A stretch of DNA of 64,000 nt from Wenzhouxiangella sp. AB-CW3 (GCF_014725735.1 NZ_CP061368.1:697225-761224), one strand, 5' to 3'; shown: positions 8,702 through 19,826, numbered from the stretch's first letter. Notes: generated from the sequence alone by a model not told the origin. Translations and numbers: made by a program.

Positions 8702-9721
8702 TTAGCCTGCTTCCGAGCGGTGGAGTTCATCCACGCGCCGGACTTCATTGCGGGCACCGAGAATGACCGGGACACGCTGATGGATCTCTTCCGGATTGAC
8801 TTCGAGAATGCGTTCCAGCCCCGTGCTGGCCGCGCCACCGGCCTGCTCGACGATATAGGCCATGGGGTTGGCTTCATACAGCAGGCGCAGCTTGCCGGCC
8901 TTGCCGGCGGCCCGGAGCTGGCTGTGGCAGGGATAGAGGAAAACCCCGCCACGGGTGAGAATGCGATGGACCTCGGCCACCATGGAAGCTACCCAGCGCA
9001 TGTTGAAATTCTTCTGGCGAGGACCGTCGGCACCCTGCAGGCATTCTTCGATGTACTGAGTGATTGGTTGGTCCCAGAAGCGCTGGTAGGACATATTGAT
9101 GGCGAATTCCCCGGTGTCGACCGGAATCTCGACTTGTTCACGGGTCAGCAGGAATTCACCGAAGTCCCGATCCAGGGTGAACATGCTGACACCGTGGCCG
9201 GTGGTCAGTACCAGCATGGTCGAGGGGCCATAGAGACAGTAGCCGGCAGCGACCTGCTCAGTGCCAGGACGCAGGAAGTCCTTCTCGGAAGGGTTGGTCA
9301 CCCCGTCGGGTGCCTTGAGAATGGAAAATATCGTACCGACCGAGACATTGACGTCGATATTCGACGAGCCGTCGAGCGGATCGCACAGCAGCAGGTACTT
9401 GCCACGCGGGGCATTGGCCGGCAGGTGGTAGACCGAGTCCATTTCCTCCGAGGCCAGAGCCGCAATATGGCCGTTGTATCGCAGCGCCTCGATCATCAGC
9501 TCATTGGAGATCACATCGAGCTTTTTCTGGGTTTCACCCTGCACGTTCCGGCTGTCGGTGGCCCCCAGGACATTGACCAGTGCGCCCTTGTTGACCAGGT
9601 CGGCAATTTTCTTGCACGCCACGGCAATGTCGTTGAGCAGGCCGGTGAATTCACCGGTAGCGCCTTCGATGTGGCGCTGGTTCTGGATGATGTAATTGGT
9701 AAGCGTGGTACCGATGCGCAT
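8702..9721 (-). CDS. fbp: class I fructose-1,6-bisphosphatase
   Basis: A 339-residue gluconeogenic enzyme that hydrolyses fructose-1,6-bisphosphate to fructose-6-phosphate. Metal- and phosphate-site motifs of the class I family are clear: SEEMDS around residues 91-96 and DPLDGSSN at 114-121. The start beginning [10 protein letters not shown] matches the usual N-terminus and has an AGGA-type ribosome site about 9 nt upstream. An in-frame ATG at 9796 would add 25 unlikely residues. It is transcribed away from the following ABC exporter pair. Confidence 0.96.
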   Translation of the reverse strand: MRIGTTLTNYIIQNQRHIEGATGEFTGLLNDIAVACKKIADLVNKGALVNVLGATDSRNVQGETQKKLDVISNELMIEALRYNGHIAALASEEMDSVYHLPANAPRGKYLLLCDPLDGSSNIDVNVSVGTIFSILKAPDGVTNPSEKDFLRPGTEQVAAGYCLYGPSTMLVLTTGHGVSMFTLDRDFGEFLLTREQVEIPVDTGEFAINMSYQRFWDQPITQYIEECLQGADGPRQKNFNMRWVASMVAEVHRILTRGGVFLYPCHSQLRAAGKAGKLRLLYEANPMAYIVEQAGGAASTGLERILEVNPEEIHQRVPVILGARNEVRRVDELHRSEAG

Positions 9722-9954
9722 GAGCCGAATCCTGTCCTGTCCGCTGGGTCGGAGTACAAGGCACGGGAATCTACCATGAGCCACCCGTCCAGCCAAGCGC
9801 GGGATGATGGCCAGAGCCCCGATTGAGGCATGGAACGGCCTGGGGTGATCCGGTCCGCCAGTGTCTTGACCACGGCGGTATGCTATTTCATGGGGGTAAG
9901 TGTGTTGCCCGCACCTGCCGGTGTCGGAGCGGAATGACTCAACGGAGCCGATGA

Positions 9955-10946
<992 letters not shown>

Positions 10947-10950
<4 letters not shown>

Positions 10951-11732
10951 ATGCTTCCACCTTCCCGCGCTTCAATCTGCGCGGCGTGCGTGCGCTCTAC
11001 CTGTTTGAAATGGGGCGCTTCAAGCGCACCCTGTGGCAAAGCATGGCCACCCCGGTTATTACTACAGTGCTGTACTTCGTGGTGTTCGGGTCTGCCATCG
11101 GCAATCGCATTGGCGAGATCGACGGCGTCAGCTACGGCGCTTTCATCGTACCGGGCCTGATTTTGCTTACCGTTTTCACCCAGAGCCTGAGCAACGCCGC
11201 GTTCGGCATCTACATGCCGCGCTTCTCGGGCACCATCTATGAAATCCTCTCGGCCCCGATTTCTGCCATCGAGATGGTGCTGGCCTATGTCGGCGCTGCG
11301 GCCACCAAGTCTCTGCTGCTCGGTCTGCTGATCCTGGCCACGGCCAGCGTACTGATCGACCTGGAAGTGGCCTATCCGGTATTGATGCTGCTGTACCTGT
11401 TCCTGGTGTGTTTTGCCTTCTGCCTGGCCGGGTTCATCATCGGCATCTGGGCCGAAGGGTTCGAACACCTGCAGCTGCTGCCCATGCTTGTGGTCACACC
11501 GCTGACCTTCCTCGGCGGGGTGTTCTATTCCATCGAGATGCTGCCGGAGCCCTGGCGCACGATCAGCCTGTTCAATCCGCTGGTCTACGTCATCTCCGGC
11601 TTCCGTTGGTGTTTCCATGGCAGCGGCGACGTGGCGCCCTGGGTCAGCCTGGCGGTTTTGCTTGGTTTCTGTACACTGTGCATCGGCCTGGTCTGGTGGA
11701 TGTTGCGCACCGGCTACCGCATCAAGCCTTGA
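10947..11732 (+). CDS. ABC-2 type exporter permease (YadH-like)
   Basis: A 261-residue integral membrane protein with about six helices and the ABC-2 family signature near the C-terminal third ([12 protein letters not shown], then [14 protein letters not shown]). It is translationally coupled to the ATPase (4-bp overlap). The pair is the minimal half-transporter arrangement of YadGH-like exporters. The sequence does not show what is exported. Confidence 0.92.
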
Positions 11733-11740
11733 TGCAGTGC

Positions 11741-11766
11741 ATATCCCCCGGCATTGCTGGGGATAT
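11741..11766 (+). terminator. possible terminator after the ABC-2 exporter
   Basis: ATATCCCC (11741-11748) pairs with GGGGATAT (11759-11766) around a 10-nt loop, starting 8 bp after the permease stop. It has only a weak T tract, so termination is plausible but not certain. Confidence 0.45.
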
Positions 11767-11867
11767 TTGGCAAGCGCGTGGCATCGGCCTGGCAAATCTC
11801 ATTCTGGCTTGGGGGCTAGTGACCATGGACTGATTTTATCAAGGGGTCAGTGAGGGAGTGTTGTTGC

Positions 11868-14831
11868 ATGCGTTTAGTACCGGTGTTGGTACTGGTTTTT
11901 CTGGTCGCTGGCGAACTGGCGTCCGCGGCAGTCGATTACGACATCGTCTATGTGCGTCAGGCGCGCTTCGGTGATGAGATCAACACGGTCTGGCCCGAGG
12001 TCGGGCGACCTGGCCGAATCGATCCAGGTGCCGACCTGATCCTGCGCAGGCCCGATGGCAGCGAGGAGGTGCTGGTGGAGTGCGATGTCTGTGCCGTCAC
12101 CGACCCGATGGTGTCATTCGATGCCCAGTGGGTTTACTACAGCCTGTTTCACGACGTCAGTCCCGAGGCACTCAATACCCAGCGTCGCCACCTGTCCTAC
12201 CAGGGCGCCGATATCTTCCGGATCCACCTGGAGACGCGCGAGATCGAGCAGTTGACCTTCGGTGAGTTCACGCCCAATACCGGTTCCGGTCAGTGGGACG
12301 AGAACAATCCGGTCGATCCGCCCTCGGGATACAACCGACTCGGATACGGTGTTCTCAACCTGGGTCCGATGCCGCTTCCCGGCGGCCGGTTGGTGTTTAC
12401 CAGCAGTCGCAATGGTTTCATTCCCACCCGGCCGTTCAGTTCGCCCACGCTGCAGATGTTCGTGATGGATATCGATGGCGAGAATGTCGAGGCCATCGCT
12501 CCCATGACCCTGGGCAGTGTGCTGCACCCGACCATTCTCAGGGATGGGCGCCTGATGTTCTCCAGTTACGAATCACAGGGCCTGCGCGATCGGCGCGTCT
12601 GGGGCGTGTGGGCGATCAAGCCCGACGGGCGACAATGGGAGCCTCTGGTCAGTGCCATGTCATCGCCGGATGCATTTCACTTCATGACCCAGATCAGCAA
12701 CGGCGATATCGTCGTCGAAGCCTACTACAACCTGAACAACAACGGTTTTGGCGCCTTGTACGGCTTTCCGGCTTCGCCGCCCCCCGGCGAGCCGGCCTTC
12801 CATAGCTGGGATCCCGAAGCCAACCCGGAAATTGACGTGACTTCACCGGGCGGGTCGGCGACCACCTTCCGCATGTCCTATACGCCGAACGGTTACTACG
12901 CGGTCACGCCCATGACCCATCACTTCGACAATGCCGCGCCCGAGGGTGATGATGGTGAACGGGTCGGCAAGTTCACTCATCCTTCTGCAGCACCCAATAA
13001 CGACCTGCTGGTGGCGTGGACGCCGGGGCCGGCCAACGACCTCAATCGCCCCACGCGCTACCCGTACTACGACAGCGGCATCTACCTGATCCCCGGCAGC
13101 GAGCCGGTCTGGGACCCAGACGACATGGTGACGCTGGTCGAGGACGAGAACTTCAATGCTGCCTGGCCGCGCGCTGTGGTGCCCTACAGCGCCATTCATG
13201 GCGTGGACGAACCCGAAGAGCTGGACTGGCTGCCCAATGATGGCAGTGAGCATCCCGAACTGCCCGCCGGTACGCCCCATGGTCTGGTTGGGACATCGAG
13301 CATGTACAAGCGCGAGACCTTTCCGGGAGCCGGATCAAATGCCTTTGATGGCCTCGATCCCTTCAATACCTCAAGCAATCGCAACCATCGCAACAGGCGC
13401 TGGAGTAACTGGGTGTATCAGGGTGCAGATGCCGGGCGCTACGATGATTCGGATATCTGGGCCGTCCGGGTTCTGGCCATGGAGGGGATTCCCGAACGGC
13501 GCTACGGGCCCGATGCCCATCGTACCAATGGCTTTTACAATCACGCCAATGAACGACTGCGTATCCTGGGAGAAATTCCGGTCCGCAACGTCGATTCCGA
13601 TGGCCAGCCGATTATCGATGCCGAGGGAAATCCGGATACCAGCTTCCTGGCCAAGCTGCCGGCCGACACGCCGTTTACTTTCCAGACACTGGACCGTAAC
13701 GGCATGGTGCTCAACATGGCTCAGACCTGGCACCAGGTGCGCCCCGGCGAGATGCGGGCCGACTGCGGTGGCTGTCATGCTCACAGTCAGATGCCGCTGG
13801 AATTCGAGGGGACGGCCGCCAGCCAGCCCGACTACGAGGTGCCGGACCTCACGGCCGGCACCACGCTGGTCAGCCGCAACGAACAGGGTGAGCCGAACCT
13901 GGTGGAAGTGATCGAAAAACTGGTCGATGTGGAGTTCTACCGCGACATCCGCCCGATACTCCAGGACCACTGCGTGCAATGTCACAACGCCGATGAGCTG
14001 GCCGGAAATCTGGACCTTGCCGACACCGACATCATCGACGGCTGTAACTGGAATGATCCGTCGTTGCCGGGGGATTACCGCCGGCTGGCCGCCGACGAGT
14101 GTGCCGACTTCGGTTACCCGCCGGTGATCAGTACCGGTTCCTGGCGTCAGACCAATGCCAGCCGCTACATCCGCAAGTTCCAGAGCCGTCGCAGTCTGCT
14201 GGTCTGGAAAGTCTTCGGCGAACGGCTGGATGGCTGGAGTAACGACGATCACCCCACCGAGTCGGTCGCCGGCGATCCGGATACCCTGCCGCCCGGTGCC
14301 AGCCCGAATGACGCCGATATCGATTTCACCGGCACCATCATGCCGCCGCCCGACAGTGGCGTGTCGCCGCTGAGCATGGAACAGAAGATGACCATCGCCC
14401 GCTGGGTCGACCTTGGAGCCCCCATCGACCTGGCCGCCCAGCATGGCATGAACCCGAAGCTGGGTTGGTTCATGGATGCCGAGCGTCCGACCTTGACCAT
14501 CTCCAGCCCGCGCCACAACCTGGTCCCCCAGCCGGTCGACGCGATCCGCTTCGGTATGGCCGATGCCAACAGCGGCCTGGATCACGACAGCCTTTCGGTC
14601 ACTGCCAGCTTCTCCGTGCGCGGCCGCGGGGCCGGCACGGAGCTTGCCGATCTGGTCGAGTCAGCCGGTGACGGACGCTACTTCATCGACTTGCCCGACG
14701 GATTGCCGGGCAGTCTCTACAACGCCCGGGTCCATGTCGAGGTGGCAGACCAGCAGGGCAATATCACGCGCGTCAGCCGCCGATTCCATACCACGCCCAG
14801 CGGAGATATCTTTTCAGATCGGTTCCAGTAG
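11868..14831 (+). CDS. large secreted two-CxxCH protein, HzsA-middle-domain-like
   Basis: A 987-residue protein with a signal peptide (MRLVPVLVLVFLVAGELASA). The ATG at 11868 follows a GAGGGAG ribosome site and is preferred to an in-frame GTG at 11850. The N-terminal 450 residues form TolB/WD-like beta strands with repeated PDGR/DGRLMFSS motifs, which resemble the middle domain family named after hydrazine synthase alpha subunit. That resemblance is of fold only. Two c-type haem motifs follow, CGGCH (633-637) and CVQCH (702-706), so it may be a periplasmic or surface cytochrome. A final Ig-like module ends in the tail IFSDRFQ. Function and redox partner are unknown. Confidence 0.72.
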   Translation: MRLVPVLVLVFLVAGELASAAVDYDIVYVRQARFGDEINTVWPEVGRPGRIDPGADLILRRPDGSEEVLVECDVCAVTDPMVSFDAQWVYYSLFHDVSPEALNTQRRHLSYQGADIFRIHLETREIEQLTFGEFTPNTGSGQWDENNPVDPPSGYNRLGYGVLNLGPMPLPGGRLVFTSSRNGFIPTRPFSSPTLQMFVMDIDGENVEAIAPMTLGSVLHPTILRDGRLMFSSYESQGLRDRRVWGVWAIKPDGRQWEPLVSAMSSPDAFHFMTQISNGDIVVEAYYNLNNNGFGALYGFPASPPPGEPAFHSWDPEANPEIDVTSPGGSATTFRMSYTPNGYYAVTPMTHHFDNAAPEGDDGERVGKFTHPSAAPNNDLLVAWTPGPANDLNRPTRYPYYDSGIYLIPGSEPVWDPDDMVTLVEDENFNAAWPRAVVPYSAIHGVDEPEELDWLPNDGSEHPELPAGTPHGLVGTSSMYKRETFPGAGSNAFDGLDPFNTSSNRNHRNRRWSNWVYQGADAGRYDDSDIWAVRVLAMEGIPERRYGPDAHRTNGFYNHANERLRILGEIPVRNVDSDGQPIIDAEGNPDTSFLAKLPADTPFTFQTLDRNGMVLNMAQTWHQVRPGEMRADCGGCHAHSQMPLEFEGTAASQPDYEVPDLTAGTTLVSRNEQGEPNLVEVIEKLVDVEFYRDIRPILQDHCVQCHNADELAGNLDLADTDIIDGCNWNDPSLPGDYRRLAADECADFGYPPVISTGSWRQTNASRYIRKFQSRRSLLVWKVFGERLDGWSNDDHPTESVAGDPDTLPPGASPNDADIDFTGTIMPPPDSGVSPLSMEQKMTIARWVDLGAPIDLAAQHGMNPKLGWFMDAERPTLTISSPRHNLVPQPVDAIRFGMADANSGLDHDSLSVTASFSVRGRGAGTELADLVESAGDGRYFIDLPDGLPGSLYNARVHVEVADQQGNITRVSRRFHTTPSGDIFSDRFQ

Positions 14832-14848
14832 CGTAGTTCGCGCGGGGG

Positions 14849-15478
14849 TCAGCTCAGCGGCAGGGCCGCCAGCAGACCGTCGAGAATGAACTGAATGGCC
14901 AGCGCGGCCAGCAGCATGCCCAACAGACGGGTGATGATGTTGCTGATGGTCTCCGGAATGAAATGGTCGAAGCGTGCGGCAGTGACCAGCAGCACCGCAC
15001 CAATGGCCATCACCGCAACACCCGCACCCATGACCACGGCCTGGCCGACCAGGTCGCCGGCCTGGCCTGAGGTGAGCAGCATGATCGATGCGATGGCGCC
15101 GGGCCCGCACAGCAGCGGAATGGCCAGCGGAAACACGGAAATATCTTCCGGTTCGTAATGATCCTGAATATCCTCGGCGGATTTCGACTTGCGATCGTTG
15201 CGTCGGGAAAACAGCATTTCCAGCGCAATCAGGAACAGCAGGATGCCGCCTGCGATGCGGAAGGCCGGCAGAGTGATGCCGAAGTTGTCGAGCAACCTTT
15301 CGCCAATGATCCCGAACACCACGAGCAGCACTGCGGCGATCAGGCAGCCCATCAGCGCCATGCGGATCTTCTGTCCACGCGTAGCCCCCGCGGTCAGCGA
15401 AACGAAAATCGGAATGATGCTGACCGGATCAATCGTGACAAACAGCATCACGAAGGCCGGAATGAAAATCTCGAGCAT
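14849..15478 (-). CDS. MarC family integral membrane protein
   Basis: A 209-residue protein with six predicted membrane helices. It starts MLEIFIPAFVMLFVTIDP, the usual MarC N-terminus containing the conserved D-P pair. A second conserved block, PLLCGPGAIAS, lies mid-protein. An in-frame start at 15616 would add a non-hydrophobic extension reaching into the repeat tract and is rejected. The family is widespread in bacteria. Despite its name it is not established as an antibiotic resistance factor, and its function is unresolved. Confidence 0.92.
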   Translation of the reverse strand: MLEIFIPAFVMLFVTIDPVSIIPIFVSLTAGATRGQKIRMALMGCLIAAVLLVVFGIIGERLLDNFGITLPAFRIAGGILLFLIALEMLFSRRNDRKSKSAEDIQDHYEPEDISVFPLAIPLLCGPGAIASIMLLTSGQAGDLVGQAVVMGAGVAVMAIGAVLLVTAARFDHFIPETISNIITRLLGMLLAALAIQFILDGLLAALPLS

Positions 15479-15570
15479 GGGGGCGGCATCTGGGCGGTGG
15501 AGCGGGAATGCTAACGCTGCACCACCGCCAAGGCAATGCCAACCCGGCGTCATCTTCTTACCCCCAACCC

Positions 15571-16340
15571 CCGTCGCCCCCGACATATCGCGTCGCGATG
15601 ATCCGGGGCCTCGCACCCATCAGTGAGCACGGCGCTGCACCGGCCGTTCAGCCGTGCAGATTCTCTACGTGCGGGGTCCCGGATATCGCCTGCGGCGATT
15701 CCGGGACGACCAAGTGCGGTTCAGTGTCTCGTCTCTTCCAGCCCTCGTCGCCCCGGACATCGCGTCGCGATGATCCGGGGCCTCGCACCCATCAGTGAGC
15801 ACGGCGCTGCACCGGCCGTTCAGCCGTGCAGATTCTCTACGTGCGGGGTCCCGGATATCGCCTGCGGCGATTCCGGGACGACCAAGTGCGGTTCAGTGTC
15901 TCGTCTCTTCCAGCCCTCGTCGCCCCGGACATCGCGTCGCGATGATCCGGGGCCTCGCACCCATCAGTGAGCACGGCGCTGCACCGGCCGTTCAGCCGTG
16001 CAGATTCTCTACGTGCGGGGTCCCGGATATCGCCTGCGGCGATTCCGGGACGACCAAATGCGGTTCAGTGTCTCGTCTCTTCCAGCCCTCGTCGCCCCGG
16101 ACATCGCGTCGCGATGATCCGGGGCCTCGCACCCATCAGTGAGCACGGCGCTGCACCGGCCGTTCAGCCGTGCAGATTCTCTACGTGCGGGGTCCCGGAT
16201 ATCGCCTGCGGCGATTCCGGGACGACCAAGTGCGGTTCAGTGTCTCGTCTCTTCCAGCCCTCGTCGCCCCGGACATCGCGTCGCGATGATCCGGGGCCTC
16301 GCACGCATCAGTGAGCACGGCGCTGCACCGGGACGACCAC
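15571..16340. repeat. 172-bp tandem repeat array, 4.4 copies, non-coding
   Basis: Four full units and a partial fifth follow one another at exactly 172 bp (equivalent bases at 15600, 15772, 15944, 16116, 16288). Units 2-4 are nearly identical. Unit 1 has small differences in its first 30 bases. Unit 5 contains an internal deletion joining two CCGG-containing sites. Each unit has three inverted repeats: CCCCGGA...TCCGGGG, GCACGGC...GCCGTGC and TCCCGGA...TCCGGGA. The repeated 115-codon frames inside are an artefact of the repetition. This and the heptamer tract fill the 1-kb space between marC and acnD. Confidence 0.95.
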
Positions 16341-16361
16341 CTTTCACCTTTCACCTTCCGT

Positions 16362-16428
16362 CCCGTCTCCCGTCTCCCGTCTCCCGTCTCCCGTCTCCCG
16401 TCTCCCGTCTCCCGTCTCCCGTCTCCCG
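16362..16428. repeat. CCCGTCT heptamer tandem repeat (9 copies plus CCCG)
   Basis: Nine perfect copies of CCCGTCT run from 16362 to 16424, followed by a partial copy. The tract ends 51 bp before the acnD start codon, close enough to lie in its promoter or leader. Tracts like this change length by slippage. Confidence 0.95.
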
Positions 16429-16479
16429 CCCCAACCCGCGTTATCATATTCAGTTGCCTCAACCCAATGCGTCGACGCC

Positions 16480-19077
16480 ATGAACACCGATTACCGCAAA
16501 CGCCTGCCTGGCACCGAGTTGGATTACTTCGATGCCCGGGCTGCTATCGAGGACATCCACCCGGGTGCCTGGGCGACGCTGCCCTATGTCTCGCGCGTGC
16601 TGGCCGAGAACCTGGTGCGACGCTGTCCGCCGGACGACCTGGATGAATCGCTGCGGCAGATCATCGAGCGCAAGCGTGAGCGCGATTTCCCCTGGTTTCC
16701 GGCGCGGGTGGTCTGCCACGACATTCTGGGTCAGACCGCGCTGGTCGACCTGGCCGGGCTGCGCGATGCCATCGCCGAGAAGGGCGGCGACCCGGCCCAG
16801 GTCAACCCGGTGGTGCCGGTGCAGCTCATCGTCGACCACTCCCTGGCCGTGGAGCACGCCGGCTTTGAAAAGAACGCCTTTGAAAAGAATCGCGAGATCG
16901 AGGAGCGTCGCAACGCCGATCGCTTCCATTTCATCAACTGGACGAAGGAAGCCTTCGACAACGTCGACGTCATTCCGCCGGGCAACGGCATCATGCACCA
17001 GATCAACCTGGAGCGGATGTGTACGGTGGCCGAGGTGCGCGACGGGGTTGTTTTCCCGGATACCCTGGTCGGCACCGATTCACACACCCCGCATGTCTGT
17101 GCCCTGGGCGTGATCGCGATTGGCGTCGGCGGCCTGGAGGCCGAGAACGTCATGCTCGGGCGTGCGTCCTATCTGCGTCTGCCCGACATTGTCGGCGTGC
17201 GACTTACCGGCCGGGCCCGGGCCGGCATCACCGCGACCGACATCGTGCTGGCGATCACCGAGTTCCTGCGCAAGGAAAAAGTGGTCGGCGCCTGGCTGGA
17301 GTTTTTCGGCGATGGCGCCCGCACGCTGACGGTGGGCGATCGTGCCACCATTTCCAACATGACCCCGGAATTCGGCGCCACGGCAGCCATGTTCCACATC
17401 GATGAACAGACCATCGACTATCTCAAACTGACCGGGCGTGACGATGCCCGCGTGAAGCTGGTCGAGGATTACGCGAAGCATATCGGCCTGTGGGCTGACG
17501 ACCTCGCCACGGCCGAGTACGAGCGTGTGCTCGAGTTCGATCTGTCTTCGGTCGGTCGCAACATGGCAGGCCCTTCGAACCCGCACCGGCGCGTGGCCAC
17601 CTCCGACTTGTCGGAACAGGGCATTGCCGGCCAGTGCCAGTTGCCCGAGGACGGTTCCATGCCAGACGGGGCGGTGATCATCGCCGCCATCACGTCCTGC
17701 ACCAATACGTCCAATCCGCGCAACGTGATCGCTGCGGGGCTTTTGGCCAAGAAAGCCAACGAACTCGGCCTGACTCGCAAGCCCTGGGTCAAGTCGTCAT
17801 TTGCGCCGGGTTCCATGGCCGTGCGCCTGTATCTCGAAGAAGCCGGCCTGCTTGAGGAACTGGAAGACCTGGGTTTCGGCATCGTTGCCTTTGCCTGCAC
17901 CACCTGCAACGGCATGAGTGGCGCGCTGGACCCGAAGATCCAGCAGGAAATCATCGACCGGGATCTTTACTCGGTGGCCGTGCTGTCGGGCAATCGCAAC
18001 TTCGACGGTCGCATTCATCCCTATGCCAAGCAGTCCTTCCTGGCCTCGCCGGCATTGGTGGTGGCCTATGCCCTGGCCGGTTCGGTGCGTTTCGATATTG
18101 AAAAGGATGTGCTCGGGGAAGATGCCGAGGGCAACCCGGTCACGCTCAAGGATCTCTGGCCCAGCGACGAGGAAATCGATGCCATCGTGTCGAAGAGCGT
18201 CAAGCCCGAGCATTTCCGCAAGGTCTACGAGCCGATGTTCGGCCAGCAGTACAAGCGCATCAAGAAGGTCGACCCGCTGTATGACTGGCGCCCGGAGAGC
18301 ACTTACATCCGCCGCCCGCCCTACTGGGAAGGCGCCCTGGCCGCCCGGCCCACGCTGAGTGGCATGCGCCCGCTGGCCGTGCTGGGCGACAACATCACGA
18401 CCGATCACCTGTCGCCATCCAATGCCATTCTTGCCGACAGTGCGGCCGGCGAATACCTGGCGAAAATGGGCCTGCCCGAAGAAGACTTCAATTCCTACGC
18501 CACCCATCGCGGCGATCACCTCACCGCGCAGCGCGCCACCTTCGCCAACCCCAAACTGATCAATGAAATGGCGGTGGTCGACGGCGAGGTGAAACAGGGT
18601 TCGCTGACCCGCCTGGAACCCGAGGGCAAGGTCATGCGCATGTGGGATGCCATCGAGGCCTATATGGAGCGCAAGCAGCCGCTGATCGTGATTGCCGGCG
18701 CCGACTACGGCCAGGGGTCCTCCCGCGACTGGGCCGCCAAGGGCGTCCGGCTGGCCGGCGTCGAGGCGATTGTGGCCGAAGGTTTCGAGCGCATTCACCG
18801 TACCAACCTGATCGGGATGGGGGTGATGCCGCTGCAGTTCGAGCACGGCACCACCCGCAAGACGCTGTTAATTGATGGCAGTGAAACCTTCGACGTGACC
18901 GGCGAGCCCGAACCCGGCACCACGCTGGCACTGGTGATCCATCGCCAAAACGGCGAGACCGTGGAAGTGCCGGTCACCTGTCGCCTGGATACCGCCGAGG
19001 AAGTCAGCATCTACCAGGCCGGTGGCATTCTCCAGCGATTCGCGCAGGATTTCCTGGAAGAATCGGAAGCAGCCTGA
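16480..19077 (+). CDS. acnD: Fe/S-dependent 2-methylisocitrate dehydratase
   Basis: An 865-residue aconitase-superfamily enzyme of the methylcitrate cycle, dehydrating 2-methylcitrate during propionyl-CoA catabolism. The N-terminus (MNTDYRKRLPGTELDYFDAR) and the length fit AcnD rather than the roughly 890-residue AcnA. The 4Fe-4S ligands are C407 in SCTNTSNP and C473/C476 in CTTCNG. AcnD needs the isomerase PrpF, which here lies 26 kb downstream, although the two genes are usually adjacent. prpB and prpC are not in the window. The promoter region is unusual in carrying a heptamer repeat tract. Confidence 0.92.
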   Translation: MNTDYRKRLPGTELDYFDARAAIEDIHPGAWATLPYVSRVLAENLVRRCPPDDLDESLRQIIERKRERDFPWFPARVVCHDILGQTALVDLAGLRDAIAEKGGDPAQVNPVVPVQLIVDHSLAVEHAGFEKNAFEKNREIEERRNADRFHFINWTKEAFDNVDVIPPGNGIMHQINLERMCTVAEVRDGVVFPDTLVGTDSHTPHVCALGVIAIGVGGLEAENVMLGRASYLRLPDIVGVRLTGRARAGITATDIVLAITEFLRKEKVVGAWLEFFGDGARTLTVGDRATISNMTPEFGATAAMFHIDEQTIDYLKLTGRDDARVKLVEDYAKHIGLWADDLATAEYERVLEFDLSSVGRNMAGPSNPHRRVATSDLSEQGIAGQCQLPEDGSMPDGAVIIAAITSCTNTSNPRNVIAAGLLAKKANELGLTRKPWVKSSFAPGSMAVRLYLEEAGLLEELEDLGFGIVAFACTTCNGMSGALDPKIQQEIIDRDLYSVAVLSGNRNFDGRIHPYAKQSFLASPALVVAYALAGSVRFDIEKDVLGEDAEGNPVTLKDLWPSDEEIDAIVSKSVKPEHFRKVYEPMFGQQYKRIKKVDPLYDWRPESTYIRRPPYWEGALAARPTLSGMRPLAVLGDNITTDHLSPSNAILADSAAGEYLAKMGLPEEDFNSYATHRGDHLTAQRATFANPKLINEMAVVDGEVKQGSLTRLEPEGKVMRMWDAIEAYMERKQPLIVIAGADYGQGSSRDWAAKGVRLAGVEAIVAEGFERIHRTNLIGMGVMPLQFEHGTTRKTLLIDGSETFDVTGEPEPGTTLALVIHRQNGETVEVPVTCRLDTAEEVSIYQAGGILQRFAQDFLEESEAA

Positions 19078-19085
19078 CTTCCGAT

Positions 19086-19109
19086 CCGCCGGGTGATTGG
19101 CCCGGCGGG
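19086..19109. terminator. hairpin between convergent acnD and GST genes
   Basis: CCGCCGGG (19086-19093) pairs with CCCGGCGG (19101-19108) around a 7-nt loop, 8 bp after the acnD stop and just before the GST stop. It is probably a shared terminator, though it lacks a long T tract on the + side. Confidence 0.6.
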
Positions 19110-19110
19110 T

Positions 19111-19683
19111 CTAAAGCCGTGGCCGCGTGGCGACAAATGGCGGCCAGGGCGCCAGTTGATCCAGGAAACGCTGCAATGCCGAATAGCGTGCCGGGTCGAT
19201 GCGCTGTCGAAAACGGGCCCAGTCGAGAAAACAGCCCAGCCGCAACAGGGCGTCGTTCAGCCGGTTCTGGCTGGGTTGGTCGTTCATGGCCAGCAGGCGC
19301 TCGTTGAGATCATTGAGGATATCTTGCACTCGATCGGCCTGGCGCTGCAGGTAGGGGCTCTGGGCAGGGGTGATGCCGTCTCGCTCCAGCAAAAAGAGAT
19401 TGACCGTGCTGTCCATGGCCGTGTTGACCATGGCAAACAGATCGGCCTGCTCGACCGTCTGCAGAAAAGGTCGTCTGGAAGTCTCCCGTATATGCCGAAG
19501 GATACTGGCGGAATCGGTCAGCAAAAGATTGCCGTCCTTGAGAAACGGAACGCGCCGGGTCGGTGTCAGCCGGGCACTGGCCGCGTAATCGGTCTCGACA
19601 AACTCGAACTCGATGCCGCCCTCAATCAGCGCAATCCGGCAATGCCTGACATATGGAGAGGTAAAGCTGCCGTACAACTGCAT
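19111..19683 (-). CDS. glutathione S-transferase-like protein
   Basis: A 190-residue protein beginning MQLYGSFTSPYVRHCRIAL, a typical thioredoxin-fold GST N-terminal strand with a Ser/Tyr pair in the glutathione-activating region. RRVPFLKDGN (the cis-proline motif) and LTDSASILRHI (the glutathione-binding segment) follow, then an all-helical C-terminal half. An in-frame start at 19728 would add 15 residues with no strand and is rejected. The substrate is unknown. It lies between acnD and the large RHS locus, converging on acnD. Confidence 0.85.
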   Translation of the reverse strand: MQLYGSFTSPYVRHCRIALIEGGIEFEFVETDYAASARLTPTRRVPFLKDGNLLLTDSASILRHIRETSRRPFLQTVEQADLFAMVNTAMDSTVNLFLLERDGITPAQSPYLQRQADRVQDILNDLNERLLAMNDQPSQNRLNDALLRLGCFLDWARFRQRIDPARYSALQRFLDQLAPWPPFVATRPRL

Positions 19684-19826
19684 ACTTGTTCTTGCGTCTC
19701 GTTGTGCCCGTCGCCCGGGCACAAGCAAAGACGATCCGCGTAGATGTATGCGGGCAAGGATAACGCAAGCTACAGTTCCTGGTCACGAGCATCAGTTGCG
19801 TGTGCTGCCATAGATCCAAATGTTAT

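Noticed and set aside
13371-14585. 404-codon minus-strand frame opposite the CxxCH protein
   Set aside because: It overlaps a well-supported gene and has no motifs or ribosome site.
15571-16340. Possible CRISPR array
   Set aside because: Units are 172 bp, directly abutting and almost identical, with no unique spacers and no cas genes.
15623-16483. Series of identical 115-codon frames
   Set aside because: They recur every 172 bp because the DNA repeat is not a multiple of three and lacks stops in those frames; there is no ribosome site and no protein-like sequence.
16480-19077. Annotation as ordinary aconitase AcnA
   Set aside because: The length, the N-terminal sequence and the presence of PrpF fit AcnD better.
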